A DNA stretch of 64,000 nt from Aquibium oceanicum (GCF_001889605.1 NZ_CP018171.1:2068501-2132500); one strand, 5' to 3'. Positions 38,874-49,125 are shown, numbered from the stretch's first letter. Notes: generated from the sequence alone by a model not told the origin. Program-made: numbers and translations.

Positions 38874-38899
38874 GGCGGCCCCGAAAGAACGCGGCCGCC
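38874..38899 (-). terminator. Possible terminator after the cupin gene
   Basis: GGCGGCC and GGCCGCC form a 7-bp GC stem with a 12-nt loop; on the minus strand TTCAATACC follows, a weak T-tract. It lies 13 bases past the cupin stop. Confidence 0.4.
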
Positions 38900-38912
38900 G
38901 CCAGGAACTTCT

Positions 38913-39401
38913 CTATTCCGCCGACAACGGTGGGGCGATGTTGCGCATATTGTAGTCGGCGGCGAGTTCGTTGATGCGCTCCATGTCCTCCGGCAGCTTC
39001 AGGCCTTTCGCCGCGACCTGCGCGAAAAAGCCTTCGAAGCCGGCTGGCGTGACGATGATGAGCAGCTTCCCGCCTTCCTTGCTTGTCACCCGAAAGGTGT
39101 GTTCTGCCCCCTTCGGCACGAAGGCCAGTTCGCCAGTCTTCAGATTGCTTTCATGGCCGTCAGCAAGGACGCGCGCTTCCCCCTCGAGCAGGTAGAGGAT
39201 CTCGTCGGCGTCGTGGTGAACGTGGACGGGCGGGCCGGCGGGCGCCGGCACAGTCTCCGTGAAGATGCCGATACTGCCGCGGCTTTCGTCCGCGTCGAGC
39301 AAGACCTCGAATTGCGACCCGTTCCAGGAAAGCGGTTCGTGCGCCAGCGCGGGGGCGCTCGCAGCCAGAGCGCAGGAAAGTGCAGTGAGGATTGTTCGCA
39401 T
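38913..39401 (-). CDS. Exported cupin-domain protein
   Basis: A 162-residue single-domain cupin with a signal peptide (MRTILTALSCALAASAPALA). Motif 1, PPVHVHHDADEILYLLEGEA, has the His and Glu metal ligands; motif 2, GELAFVPKGAEHTF, has the third His. Probably a periplasmic metal-bound dioxygenase-like or sensing protein. It is divergent from the broken CadC-like regulator, which may once have controlled it. Confidence 0.82.
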   Translation of the reverse strand: MRTILTALSCALAASAPALAHEPLSWNGSQFEVLLDADESRGSIGIFTETVPAPAGPPVHVHHDADEILYLLEGEARVLADGHESNLKTGELAFVPKGAEHTFRVTSKEGGKLLIIVTPAGFEGFFAQVAAKGLKLPEDMERINELAADYNMRNIAPPLSAE

Positions 39402-39535
39402 GGATGGTCTCCTTTCGGTTTGTCGGCGCCGCAGCCGCGGGCCGGCCGGCTATATTGACCCCGTCTCGCTCCGGGAAAGGCAGATTTGCCGGTCCGGACG
39501 CGTGCTATAAGGTCACGTGGAGGAGGCTATCGGGA

Positions 39536-41150
39536 GTGGCGCCAATCAAACGAAATTCCCTGAAATCTTCTGAAATTCGCCTTGGCGGCTGCGTTCTCGA
39601 CATGGATGCGCGCACGCTGACGGGCGCGGCGGGTGAGCCGGTGGACCTGCGCTACCAGTCGATGAGCGTACTGCTGGCGCTCGCACGCAGGCGCGGCGAG
39701 ACTCTGTCGCGGCAGGCGCTGATCAAGACGGTATGGCCTGCAGCGCATGTGAGCGACGACAGCCTGTCGCAATGTATCGCCGATATCCGCCGGGCGATTG
39801 GCGACGACGGCAGGCGGCTTTTGGAAACGGTGCCGCGCGAGGGCTACCGCCTGAACGAGGAGGTCGTGACAAATCCACGCCGATGGCGCCTCGCCGCGAT
39901 TGCGACGGGCGCGATGCTGGTCGTCGTCGCGGCAATTGTCGGCGACCGGTTTGACTTCGGCCCGGCCGCCGACAGGGGGGCGGCCGTCGTCGCGGTCCTT
40001 CCCTTCGACGATGTGAGCGACGCCGACCATGTCGGATTTCTAAGCGACGCGCTCGCCGAGGGGATCATCACCGACCTGGCGCGGTTTCCGCAGTTCAGGG
40101 TCATCGCGCGCAATTCGAGCTTCCAGTTTCGCAAGGGTCGACGGACATCCGCGACCTCGGCGCGAAGCTTGGCGCTGACTACGTGGTCGAAGGCAGTCAG
40201 CAGTATGACGGCACGTCGGTGCGGGCTACCGTTCAGCTGATCGAAACCGACAGCGGCACGCATGTTTATTCGGGCCGCTTCGACCGCGCACTGACCGGCC
40301 TGTTCGCCGTCCAGGACACATCGTGCGCCAAGTCGCCTCGGCGGTCGGGGGAATGGTGCTGGGCCAGATACCCGCACGGAATACAAGGGGACAGGTCGGC
40401 GCGATGTTGCGCGGGCTGCATGCGCGCAACCTGATGACGACGCCGACACGGGAGCATTGGCAAGAGGCATTCGCGCTGGAACAATCCTCGATGCGCGACT
40501 TTCCGGATTCGCCATGGGGTTACATCGGGTCGGCCCTGATGCTCCTCAACGGCTCTTTCCAAGGCTTTATCGACCGGCCGCGAGACGAAGTTCTCGATGA
40601 GGCAGAAGACCTCGCGGAACGGGCACTTGCCATGGCGCCGGATAACTACATGGGCCACTATACGGCAGCACGGGTGCTCGCCACGCGCGGGCACTTCCGC
40701 GAGGCGCTGCGGCAATTCGAAGAAGCGGCACGGCTCAACCCATCCGATCCGCTCGTCCTGATCGCGATGTCGATGCCGCTGCTGTTCACAGGCGACACGG
40801 AGCGGGCGAAGGCGATCCTCGAGCACGCGCGTTCCGTCGACCCGCTGCACGGCGACTGGCTGCTCGTTCAGCTCGGATGGGCGCATTGGCAGGCGGGCGA
40901 ATGCGAAAAGGGACTGGATGCCATGCACCGGATGGCCTCTCCGCCTGTCTCGTCACTGACCATGCTGGCCAGTCTCCAGATTTGCACCGGCGATACGGCT
41001 CAGGCGCGCGAAACGATCGCGGCATTGCTTGAGGCGCGGCCCGACTACTCCATTCAGGAGGAGATCAGGATCAACCCGTCCGACTGGAAGCCGGACGGCA
41101 CGTTGGAACGCTGGCTCGACGGTCTGCGCCAAGCCGGCCTGCCCGGCTAA
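39536..41150 (+). pseudogene. CadC-like winged-helix / TolB-N / TPR regulator, two frameshifts
   Basis: Read across three frames this is one protein: an OmpR/CadC-type winged helix (ALIKTVWPAAHVSDDSLSQC, RRLLETVPREGYRL), a membrane span (AAIATGAMLVVVAAIV), a FlgO/TolB-N-type domain (AVVAVLPFDDVSDADHVGFL) and a TPR-rich C-terminus from about 40440 to 41150. Frame is lost near 40137 (AAGGGTCG, one G short of restoring GSTDIRDLGAKLGADYVVEG) and again near 40319 (GACACATCGTG, one base short of restoring DTIVRQVASAVGG). Both are single-base losses. Start is a GTG with GGAGGAGG upstream. Either a recent pseudogene or sequence errors. Confidence 0.78.
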
Positions 41151-41503
41151 TTGGAGGAAGCAAGTCAAAACACCGTATGCTGCTGCTCGCATAGGCGAGG
41201 ACGGCGGGACGCCGAAGTCTTCGAGGTAGTCTGATCAATGCTGTTCCGGTCGCTCGACAGAGCCCCATGGGACCGAGTCCTTCCGAGGTGTGAGCGTGGA
41301 GATCAGATCGAGCGCTGGTGTGCCACAGCCAACAGTCCGCAATCGGCCCCGTTCCAAGCCAAAATCCGAATGCTCTTCGAATGGCCGTTTCGAGCGGCGG
41401 CAGCAGTACGAACGGCCGCAAGGGGGTCGAAACGCGACCCTCACCTCGTTCCTACCCGACCCGCCGCCACACGACCTCGGCGCCAGTGGCTCTCCCGCAG
41501 CCC
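41151..41503. other. 353-base gap with no recognised feature
   Basis: Between the convergent ends of the CadC-like pseudogene and the LOG gene. Open frames here are short shadows with poor composition, and I see no strong hairpin, repeat or RNA gene. Confidence 0.5.
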
Positions 41504-42115
41504 TCAAAGCCGCTCGATCACCGCCTCGTCCCCTTCCGCCTCGTCCGCGATCGGTCGCCCCGCCGCGATCAATCCCGGCACGATGTCCTCCACCGCGTCG
41601 ATGATCAGCGGCTGCACCAGGTGGCCGGTGTGGACGAAGCCTTCCTCGCGCATGTGGTCGAGCAGCGTGATCATCGGGTTCCAGAAGCCGTCGATATTGG
41701 CGAAGACGATCGGCTTGCGGTGCCGGCCGAGCTGCGCCCAGGTCATGATCTCGACGATCTCCTCCAGCGTGCCGATGCCGCCGGGCAGCGCGACGAAGGC
41801 GTCGGATCGTTCGAACATCAGGTGCTTGCGCTCGTGCATGTCCTCGGTGGTGATGAGTTCGTCGAGCCGTTCGAGTTCGTCGGCCGTGCGTTCCTTGTTG
41901 ATCAGGAAGCGCGGGATGATGCCGGTGACGCCGCCGCCGGCCGACAGCGCGCCCTCCGCCACCGCGCCCATGATGCCCTTGGTCCCGCCGCCGTAGACGA
42001 GGCGCATGCCGGCCTCGGCCATTGCGCGGCCCAGCGTATGGCCGGCCTCGGTGTAGACGCCGCCCCTGCCGGGGGAGGAGCCGCAGTAAACGCAGACGGA
42101 TCGAATCGTGTTCAT
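41504..42115 (-). CDS. LOG family protein (TIGR00730)
   Basis: A 203-residue Rossmann-type protein. SVCVYCGSSPG, RLVYGGGTKGIMGAVA and the signature LPGGIGTLEEIVEIMTWAQLG mark the LOG/lysine-decarboxylase-like family; such proteins cut ribose 5-phosphate from nucleoside monophosphates, including cytokinin precursors. The ATG at 42115 (MNTIRSVCVY) is preferred; a GTG nine bases earlier is also in frame. Confidence 0.9.
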   Translation of the reverse strand: MNTIRSVCVYCGSSPGRGGVYTEAGHTLGRAMAEAGMRLVYGGGTKGIMGAVAEGALSAGGGVTGIIPRFLINKERTADELERLDELITTEDMHERKHLMFERSDAFVALPGGIGTLEEIVEIMTWAQLGRHRKPIVFANIDGFWNPMITLLDHMREEGFVHTGHLVQPLIIDAVEDIVPGLIAAGRPIADEAEGDEAVIERL

Positions 42116-42229
42116 GAAACTCACTGGTGGTGCAGCCCGTATATCGGGTCAAGGCCCTCCGGGCTTTTTCTTGTGGCACTGCAAAAAACGCGCTAGACGG
42201 AAGCAAATCGGCAAAGGAAAGTTCCCGCG

Positions 42230-44371
42230 ATGGTGATTTCGCCCTGGAAAGCGCTGCTTTTCATAGCAGGAGGCACGGCCGCCGCGGCCGTTGCCGGCTA
42301 TGCGATCGGCGCGTTCGACGGTGTGTTTGCACCTGCGCCGCCCATGGTGGCCGCGTTGCCCGAAAAGACGGCGCCGGCAGTCGGCGAATCGGCGCCCGCC
42401 GCGACGGACGTTCCGCTCCCCGGGACAGAGAAGCCGGCGGAAGGATCGAACCCCGTCGCGGACGCCAAGGTGTCTCCGCCCACCTTCGACGTGCTTCGCG
42501 TGGAGAAGGACGGCTCGGTCGTCATCGCCGGCAAGTCGGCTCCGCAAGCGAGCGTGGAGATCATCAACGGCACGGCTGTGATCGCCCAGACGGTATCGAC
42601 CGGCGATGGCGATTTCGCCGTGGTGCTCGACGAACCGCTGAAGCCCGGCGACTACCAGATCGTGCTGCGCGCCACCACGCCGGCCAACGTCGCCGCGACC
42701 TCGGTGGAAACCGCGCTGGTCTCTGTCCCCGATTCGCCCGAAGGCGAGGTGCTGGCGCTGGTCGAGGAACCCGGCAAGCCGAGCAAGCTGATCACGGTAC
42801 CGGAAGGCGGAGACGTTCTGGCGGACTTGCCGGAGGGCGACATCGCCCCGGCCGGATCCACGGACACCGCATCGCAGGAAAGCAATGTCGCTGTCGCGGA
42901 GCCATCGTCGGGATCGGCTTCCGACGCCGTGACCGGCGCAGGGACGAACGGCGAATCGTCCGTCACGACCGACGTTGCCGGATCGCAGGCTCCGGCCGGG
43001 GGTGACGTTGCCAGCCAGCCCGCGAGCCAGGACGTCGCCACCCTGCCTGCGGGTGGGCAGGATGCCGCTGCGACCGCGCGCGAAGACGTCGCCATCCTGG
43101 ACGAGAACGCCGCCGCACCCACTGATGGTGGCAGCGCGCAGCCGGCACCCGCCGCCGCGTCTTCGTCCGAACCCGGCGCTGCCGCGGCCGAGCAGACCAT
43201 GGCTTCCGCCGACGGCACAACGGATCAGCCCTCCGCCTCAGCGGCCCAGGACGCCGCCGCGTCGGCCGCGGGCGCACCCGACAACGCTCCGGCGGCCGGC
43301 ACCGCCGATCCGGCCCGGACGGTAGCCGAGAATGCTCCTCCCGTTGCCGGTTCGCCCGCCGAGGCGAGCGACGGACAGGCAACGGCTGCCAAGCCCGCCA
43401 CCGCCAGCGAAGGCCGGGAAGAGCAGGTCGCGCTCGCGACGCCTTCAGAACCGGCCATCGACCGCGCCGCCCAGTCGGCTCCGCGCGCGACCGCACCGGC
43501 GCCTTCCGCCAACCAGCCCACGGTCCGCGTCGAGGCAGTCGAGATCGAGGGACGCAAGGTGTTCGTCGCCGGCCAGGCCTCCCCCCGCATGGTGGTGCGC
43601 GTCTACGCCAACGAATACCTGCTCGGCGAGACGGTGGCCTCCGAGGGCGGCCGCTTCCTGATCGAAACGGAGCGCGACCTGCCCGTCGGCGACTACATCA
43701 TCCGCGCCGACCTGCTCGACGACGGCGGCCGCAAGGTCGTCGCGCGCGCCGCCGTGCCGTTCCAGCGCGAGGAGGGCGAAGCCATCGCCGCCGTCGCGCC
43801 CGCCGCTCCCGTGGCGGACGCCGCGGAGCGGCCCTTGCCGCCGCCGCTGCCGTCGAACGCGCCCGCCGACGCGCCGGAGCAGACCGCCGGCCAGCCCTCC
43901 GCGCCGGTCGCATCCGCTCCGGCCTCGGAGACCCCTGCACCGGCCGTCGCTGAAGCCGCGCCGCCGGCCGCCACGACGAAGCCCGCCGCGACCGAAGATC
44001 TCGCCGCTGCCAACTCGGCGGAGAAACCGCCTGTCGCGCAGGACGCCGAGCCCGCGCCGGCGCAGCGGACCGCCTCGGCCGACAGCGGAAGCACGCCCGG
44101 AACCGCCGCGAGCCACGAGATCACCGCGCCAAAACTGCAGTCGGTGCAGGGCGCCGTCATCATCCGCCGCGGTGACACGCTGTGGCGCATCTCGCGCCGG
44201 GTCTATGGTCGCGGCGTGCGCTACTCCACCATCTACGTCGCCAACCGGGACCAGATCGCCGACCCCCACCGCATCTGGCCGGGCCAGGTCTTCCGCGTCC
44301 CCGAGAAGTCGACGGAAGGCGAGGCCGCCGATCTGGAAGCGATGGGCGAACAGATGACCACGGTGGAATAG
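42230..44371 (+). CDS. LysM domain protein with Ala/Pro-rich linkers and Ig-like repeats
   Basis: A 713-residue envelope protein. A membrane anchor (about 5-28) leads to an Ig-like or carboxypeptidase-like beta module (about 85-165; FDVLRVEKDGSVVIAGKSAP). About 230 residues of Ala/Pro/Ser/Asp-rich linker follow, then a second copy of the module (about 425-505; VRVEAVEIEGRKVFVAGQAS), another linker, and a C-terminal LysM (about 642-695; IIRRGDTLWRISRRVYGRG). It would bind peptidoglycan in the periplasm. Architecture is widespread in rhizobia; role unknown. Confidence 0.87.
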   Translation: MVISPWKALLFIAGGTAAAAVAGYAIGAFDGVFAPAPPMVAALPEKTAPAVGESAPAATDVPLPGTEKPAEGSNPVADAKVSPPTFDVLRVEKDGSVVIAGKSAPQASVEIINGTAVIAQTVSTGDGDFAVVLDEPLKPGDYQIVLRATTPANVAATSVETALVSVPDSPEGEVLALVEEPGKPSKLITVPEGGDVLADLPEGDIAPAGSTDTASQESNVAVAEPSSGSASDAVTGAGTNGESSVTTDVAGSQAPAGGDVASQPASQDVATLPAGGQDAAATAREDVAILDENAAAPTDGGSAQPAPAAASSSEPGAAAAEQTMASADGTTDQPSASAAQDAAASAAGAPDNAPAAGTADPARTVAENAPPVAGSPAEASDGQATAAKPATASEGREEQVALATPSEPAIDRAAQSAPRATAPAPSANQPTVRVEAVEIEGRKVFVAGQASPRMVVRVYANEYLLGETVASEGGRFLIETERDLPVGDYIIRADLLDDGGRKVVARAAVPFQREEGEAIAAVAPAAPVADAAERPLPPPLPSNAPADAPEQTAGQPSAPVASAPASETPAPAVAEAAPPAATTKPAATEDLAAANSAEKPPVAQDAEPAPAQRTASADSGSTPGTAASHEITAPKLQSVQGAVIIRRGDTLWRISRRVYGRGVRYSTIYVANRDQIADPHRIWPGQVFRVPEKSTEGEAADLEAMGEQMTTVE

Positions 44372-44453
44372 GCGGCCGCGCGCGTCCGTCAGCCTGCTTC
44401 CCGCTCCAATGTCCTTTCACCGCTAGGCCGAGCATAGACTTGCATGAGGTGAA

Positions 44454-44475
44454 TTCATCGTATATCGACGATGAA
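44454..44475. promoter_or_regulatory. ArsR-type palindromic operator
   Basis: TTCATCGT-ATATCG-ACGATGAA is a perfect 8-bp inverted repeat with a six-base spacer, ending two bases before the ArsR start codon. Location and symmetry fit autorepression by the adjacent ArsR-family protein. Confidence 0.65.
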
Positions 44476-44477
44476 CG

Positions 44478-44804
44478 ATGAACCTAGCAACACTCAACGA
44501 TCCGGCCAGCCCTGACGTGCGCGGCGAAGCGCTGGCCCGCGAACTCGCCGCGCTCGCCCATCCGGCCCGTCTCAAGATCCTGCGTCATCTCTCCGCGCAG
44601 GATGCCTGCTGCTGCCGCGAGATCGTCGAGCAGATCGACCTCGCCCAATCCACCGTCTCGCAGCATCTGAAGGTGCTGGTGGAAGCCGGCCTGGTGCTCT
44701 ACGAGCCTCAGAACCGCCGCTCGCGCTACACGGTAGACCGGCCGGCGCTGGCGCGGCTGTCGCGGGAGGTGGGGTCGCTCCTGTCCTCCTGCTGCCAACG
44801 CTAG
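44478..44804 (+). CDS. ArsR family metalloregulator
   Basis: A 108-residue winged-helix repressor: LAALAHPARLKILRHLS, then QIDLAQSTVSQHLKVLVEAGLV. Cysteines cluster in QDACCCREIV at the alpha-3 position used for arsenite or cadmium sensing, and again in the C-terminal SSCCQR, so soft-metal sensing is likely. The operator overlaps its start. An Atm1-type exporter begins 45 bases downstream, its probable target. Confidence 0.88.
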   Translation: MNLATLNDPASPDVRGEALARELAALAHPARLKILRHLSAQDACCCREIVEQIDLAQSTVSQHLKVLVEAGLVLYEPQNRRSRYTVDRPALARLSREVGSLLSSCCQR

Positions 44805-44848
44805 CAACTAAAAAGACCACCCGAGGAAAACGACCCAGGGAGCCAGAA

Positions 44849-46744
44849 TTGGCCGAAAAGACCGTCTCCGCCGATACCGGCTCGATCACTTCGACGCTGG
44901 CCAACCTATGGCCCTATATGTGGCCGGCCGACCGCGCCGATCTCAAGATGCGCGTGGTCTGGGCCACCGTCTTCCTGGTGGTCGCCAAGCTCGTGCTGGT
45001 CATCGTGCCCTATTTCTTCAAATGGGCGACCGATGCTCTGTCGGGCGACGGCGCGCCGCTGCCGGACCTGCTGCCGACCTTCCTGCTGGCACCCGTCATG
45101 CTGGTTGTGGCCTATAATGTCGTGCGCATCGTGCAGGTGGGCTTCAACCAGCTGCGCGACGCGCTGTTTGCCCGCGTCGGCCAGCACGCGGTTCGCCAGC
45201 TCGCCTACAAGACCTTCGTGCATCTCCACGGCCTGTCACTGCGCTTCCACCTCGAGCGCCGCACCGGCGGCCTCTCGCGCGTCATCGAACGCGGCGTCAA
45301 GGGCATCGAGGCGATCGTGCGCTTCACCATCCTGAACACGCTGCCCACGGTGTTCGAGTTCGTGCTGGTAGCCATCATCTTCGGCTTTGCCTACGGCCTC
45401 GTCTACGTCGTCGTCATCGCCGTCACCGTCGCGCTCTACACCTGGTTCACCGTGCGCGCGAGCGACTGGCGCATCACCATCCGCCGCGAGATGAACGACT
45501 CTGACACCGACGCCAACACCAAGGCGGTCGACTCGCTCCTCAACTTCGAGACGGTGAAGTACTTCAACAACGAGGCCATGGAGGCGCGCCGCTTCGACCG
45601 CTCGATGGAGCGCTACGAGGCCGCCGCCACCCAGATCTGGACCTCGCTCGGCTGGCTGAACTTCGGACAGGGCGTCATCTTCGGCACCGGCATGGCCATC
45701 GTCATGTGCCTGTCGGCCTGGGAGGTGACGCGCGGCACTCAGACCATCGGCGATTTCGTCTTCGTCAACGCCATGCTCATGCAGCTTGCCGTGCCGCTCA
45801 ATTTCATCGGCTTCATCTACCGCGAGATCCGCCAGGGCCTGACAGACATCGAAAACATGTTCGAGCTGCTCGACGTGAAGCAGGAGGTCGAGGACCGGCC
45901 GGGCGCGAAGGAACTCCAGGTTCGCGAGGGCGCCATCCGCTTCGACGAGGTGCATTTTGCCTACGACCCCGAGCGCGCCATCCTCAAGGGCATTTCCTTC
46001 GAGGTGCCGCCCGGCAAGACGGTGGCGATCGTCGGCCCCTCGGGGGCGGGCAAGTCCACCATCTCGCGCCTGCTCTTCCGCTTCTATGACATCCAGTCGG
46101 GCAGCATCACGATCGACGGCCAGGATGTGCGCGACGTCACGCAGAAGAGCCTGCGCGCGGCCATCGGCATGGTCCCGCAGGACACGGTGCTCTTCAACGA
46201 CACCATCGCCTATAACGTCCGCTACGGCCGCTTCGACGCCAGCGAGGACGAGATCCGCAAGGCGGCCGAGCTCGCCCAGATCGGCCCCTTCATCGAGAGC
46301 CTGCCCGACGGCTACCGCACCATGGTCGGCGAGCGCGGGCTGAAGCTGTCGGGCGGCGAGAAGCAGCGCGTGGCCATCGCCCGCACCATCCTCAAAGCCC
46401 CGCCGATCCTCATCCTCGACGAGGCGACCTCCGCGCTCGATACCCACACCGAACAGGAAATCCAGGCGGCGCTCGACATGGTGAGCCGCGGCCGCACCAC
46501 GCTGGTCATCGCCCACCGCCTGTCCACGGTCATCTCCGCCGACGAGATCATCGTTCTGAAGGACGGCCGCATTGCCGAGCGCGGCACCCACCGCGCCCTG
46601 CTCGATTCGGGCGGCCTCTACGCCCAGATGTGGGACCGCCAGCGCGAAGCCACCGAAGCCGAGGAGCGCCTGCGCATCGCCCGCGAAACCGACGAAATGG
46701 GCGTCATCGTCCGCCGCCGCACGGCGGAGGTGGGGGAGAGCTGA
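44849..46744 (+). CDS. Atm1/HMT1-type ABC exporter (permease-ATPase)
   Basis: A 631-residue half-transporter: six membrane spans (about 30-330) and an ATPase domain with Walker A GPSGAGKST, signature LSGGEKQRVAIART and Walker B ILILDEATSAL. YFNNEAMEARRF and the GLSLRFHLERRTGGLSR coupling region are typical of the Atm1/ABCB7 class, which moves glutathione-bound metals or sulfur species. Start is a TTG with AGGGAG upstream. Following an ArsR gene, a heavy-metal detoxification role is likely. Confidence 0.9.
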   Translation: MAEKTVSADTGSITSTLANLWPYMWPADRADLKMRVVWATVFLVVAKLVLVIVPYFFKWATDALSGDGAPLPDLLPTFLLAPVMLVVAYNVVRIVQVGFNQLRDALFARVGQHAVRQLAYKTFVHLHGLSLRFHLERRTGGLSRVIERGVKGIEAIVRFTILNTLPTVFEFVLVAIIFGFAYGLVYVVVIAVTVALYTWFTVRASDWRITIRREMNDSDTDANTKAVDSLLNFETVKYFNNEAMEARRFDRSMERYEAAATQIWTSLGWLNFGQGVIFGTGMAIVMCLSAWEVTRGTQTIGDFVFVNAMLMQLAVPLNFIGFIYREIRQGLTDIENMFELLDVKQEVEDRPGAKELQVREGAIRFDEVHFAYDPERAILKGISFEVPPGKTVAIVGPSGAGKSTISRLLFRFYDIQSGSITIDGQDVRDVTQKSLRAAIGMVPQDTVLFNDTIAYNVRYGRFDASEDEIRKAAELAQIGPFIESLPDGYRTMVGERGLKLSGGEKQRVAIARTILKAPPILILDEATSALDTHTEQEIQAALDMVSRGRTTLVIAHRLSTVISADEIIVLKDGRIAERGTHRALLDSGGLYAQMWDRQREATEAEERLRIARETDEMGVIVRRRTAEVGES

Positions 46745-46851
46745 GGGAACGGCGCCGCAGCTTCAATTGCGACGCTCCTCCTGCACCTTCGAAGATTGAG
46801 GAAAACCGCCGCGCCGCCCGATCCGCCTCGTGGGAAGATGCCCGCCCCGGA

Positions 46852-46911
46852 ACCCATTCCGTGACGTGGCCATGCGTTGGCGGCGATACTCGCAGTGATG
46901 ACGGAATGGGT
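46852..46911. repeat. Intergenic inverted repeat
   Basis: ACCCATTCCGT (46852-46862) and ACGGAATGGGT (46901-46911) are perfect 11-bp arms around 38 bases, flanked by CCGG on both sides. The surrounding 309-base gap (46745-47053) has no gene. The sequence resembles another dispersed rhizobial palindrome type. Confidence 0.55.
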
Positions 46912-47053
46912 CCCGGCTCTCCCTCCGCTGCCCTGCGGTCGGCCGGGATGACGCTGCGGAGGGAGCTGCGCCAGAATTTTTTCGCCGAAATCTGTCCACG
47001 CCCTCCGTTCCTCTCCCATAATCCCTCCGCCGATACGAAAGGAGGCAGACCGA

Positions 47054-47456
47054 ATGGATTGGGGCAGGAAAGCGGAAGGAGACGTGCTGGAGCGGATCCT
47101 GGCTCTGCTCGTCTCGTTTCGCCGCTCTTGCCGATCGCGCAGCGATGATGCCGCTTTGCTTCCAGCTGCCCGGGCTCGCCTACCTTGTGGAGGCGGAGGC
47201 CGTCGCGCGGTCCTTCGTCGTGGGCTTGCCGTTCGGCGCGCCTGCGGCCGTCACGCTTTCGCAGTCCGAAGACCGGGCCACGCGGCTCGCAACGGACTTC
47301 CGCGCGTTGGCGGTGATGCTACGCGCCTTCCTGGCGCTGGCACGCCGCCGTGCGCGCCTCCTCGCCCGCGTGGCCAGCCCGTCGAAGCCCCCGCGCATGC
47401 CTTCCGGTCCGCAAGGATTCCATGTGGTGCGGGTGCCCGCGCCCGACACGTCCTGA
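47054..47456 (+). pseudogene. Frameshifted small conserved rhizobial-type gene
   Basis: The first frame gives MDWGRKAEGDVLERILALLV. Near 47121 a one-base shift is needed to continue AALADRAAMMPLCFQLPGLA, then YLVEAEAVARSFVVGL and a basic tail to the stop at 47456. The joined product (about 134 residues) resembles small MDW-starting rhizobial hypotheticals with a central RPAE-like helix, recalled from memory. AAAGGAGG lies upstream of the start. Could be a broken gene or an error in the sequence. Confidence 0.4.
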
Positions 47457-47637
47457 AGAACGCACCGAGCGAAGAGCAGATTGCTTGAACCAATCGATCG
47501 AACGGTCGCGCACCGTTTCGCCTCCCGCGCTTTCGCGCGCGCCGGAGGGTCTTGGCGCACCGCATCCCAGCAAATAGCCCGGCCTCTTTCAGGAGGCGCG
47601 GGGACGACGGCGTTCGCGCGGACGCCGCCGGCCGGGC

Positions 47638-49125
47638 TTATGCGCTCTTGCCGGCCACGTCCTCGCCGGGGATTGAGATGCGGCACACGATGCCCTCCGG
47701 CTCGAAGGAAATTTCCGCGCCGCCGTCCTTGGAGTACTGCATGGAGCGGGTGATCAGCGTGCGACCGAAACCCTGGCGCTGCGGCGGCGTCACCTGCGGC
47801 CCGCCGCGCTCTCGCCACTCGATCTCGAGCGACGAGCGGCCGTCGACCGGCAGTGCCACGCGCGTCACTTCCACCACGCCGCTCTGCCCCGTCAGCGCGC
47901 CGTACTTCACCGCGTTGGTGGCCAGTTCGTGCACGATGAGACCAAGCGCGATCGCAGCACGCGGGCTGATCGGTTCGTCGAGGTCGTGCAGCGACAGCCG
48001 CGGGCTGTCGCCCGGCACGAAGGGCGCGAGTTCGGCCACCACGATGTCGTGCACCGTCATGTCGGTCCACGAGTTCTCCGACAGCAGCGTGTGGGTCGCG
48101 GCGAGTGCCTGCAGGCGGCCGTTGAACGCCTTCTGGAAACCTTCCAGCGTGTCCTCGTTCATCAGCGTGCGGCTGCTGATCGACTGGACCAGCGCCAGCG
48201 TGTTCTTCACCCGATGATCGAGTTCGCGCATCAGGAGCATCTGGTGCTTTTCGGCGGCCTTGCGGTGCGTCAGGTCGACCAGCGTGACGACGCAGCCGCT
48301 GACCCGCTCGCCCACGACCCTCAGCGGCGCCGCGCTGACCAGGTAGTCCTTCACCTGCAGCGCGTTCGGTGCGATGGCCTCGATGCCCTGCACCGCGGTG
48401 CCGACGATCGCCATCGCGACGATGTCGTCGGCCTGCACCAGCCCGGTCGCGCCGGGGAAGGAGAGGGGCACCGCCTCGGCGAACTCGCGGCCCACCAGGT
48501 CGCGGTCAGACAGCGCCGCAGCGGCTGCATTGGCGTGGGTGATCACGCCCTCGCGGTCGCACACGATCACCGCCTCGTTGGCCGAGGCTATCACGGCCCG
48601 CGCCGCCCGCTCGCTCTGCTCGGCCGCTTCCGCCCGCACGCGTTCGGTCACCTCCGCAAAGGTCACCGCGTAGCCGTTGATCGTGCCGATCTTCAGCGGC
48701 ACTACGGAGACGAGGAAGTGCAGGTCGCCGCCACGCGCCGGTATCTGGATGGTGCCGCTGCGCCGGCCATTCGACGGCTCGCCGAGCAGCGTCTCGACCG
48801 TGCCCCGCGCCGCGGGGTCGAGCAGGTCGACGAACGGCTTGCCCGCCTCCTTCTCGCCGTCGACGTCGAGCAGGTCGCGCAGGGTCGCGTTGAGGTAGAG
48901 CACGCGTCCACTGCCGTCGAGCGCGGCTGCGCCCGGCTCCATCGCCTCCATGAAGCTGCGGTACGAAGCGGTGTCGCCTTCGAGTGTGAACACCTCCTCG
49001 CTGGCGCTGCCGCGCACCACCAGCGCATCGACCTCGCCCTCGCGGATCGCGCGCAGCGTGTCTTCGGCCTCCGCCAGCCGCCGCCTCAGTTCCGCGAGGT
49101 CGGTGTGGGTATCCGGCCCGCTCAT
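47638..49125 (-). CDS. PAS-containing HWE-family sensor histidine kinase
   Basis: A 495-residue cytoplasmic kinase with two PAS-like sensor domains (about 45-160 and 175-290) and an HWE-type transmitter: [20 protein letters not shown] carries the phospho-His, [13 protein letters not shown] the N-box, and the C-terminal part the G-box. There is no membrane span. The start overlaps the kaiB stop by four bases, so it is the third gene of a kaiC-kaiB-kinase operon and a likely output or input partner. The longer open frame upstream only shadows kaiB and kaiC. Confidence 0.9.
   Translation of the reverse strand: MSGPDTHTDLAELRRRLAEAEDTLRAIREGEVDALVVRGSASEEVFTLEGDTASYRSFMEAMEPGAAALDGSGRVLYLNATLRDLLDVDGEKEAGKPFVDLLDPAARGTVETLLGEPSNGRRSGTIQIPARGGDLHFLVSVVPLKIGTINGYAVTFAEVTERVRAEAAEQSERAARAVIASANEAVIVCDREGVITHANAAAAALSDRDLVGREFAEAVPLSFPGATGLVQADDIVAMAIVGTAVQGIEAIAPNALQVKDYLVSAAPLRVVGERVSGCVVTLVDLTHRKAAEKHQMLLMRELDHRVKNTLALVQSISSRTLMNEDTLEGFQKAFNGRLQALAATHTLLSENSWTDMTVHDIVVAELAPFVPGDSPRLSLHDLDEPISPRAAIALGLIVHELATNAVKYGALTGQSGVVEVTRVALPVDGRSSLEIEWRERGGPQVTPPQRQGFGRTLITRSMQYSKDGGAEISFEPEGIVCRISIPGEDVAGKSA

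Noticed and set aside
45236-46591. Minus-strand frame of 451 codons opposite the Atm1-type exporter
   Set aside because: Antisense shadow rich in Asp, Arg and Gly without any family feature.
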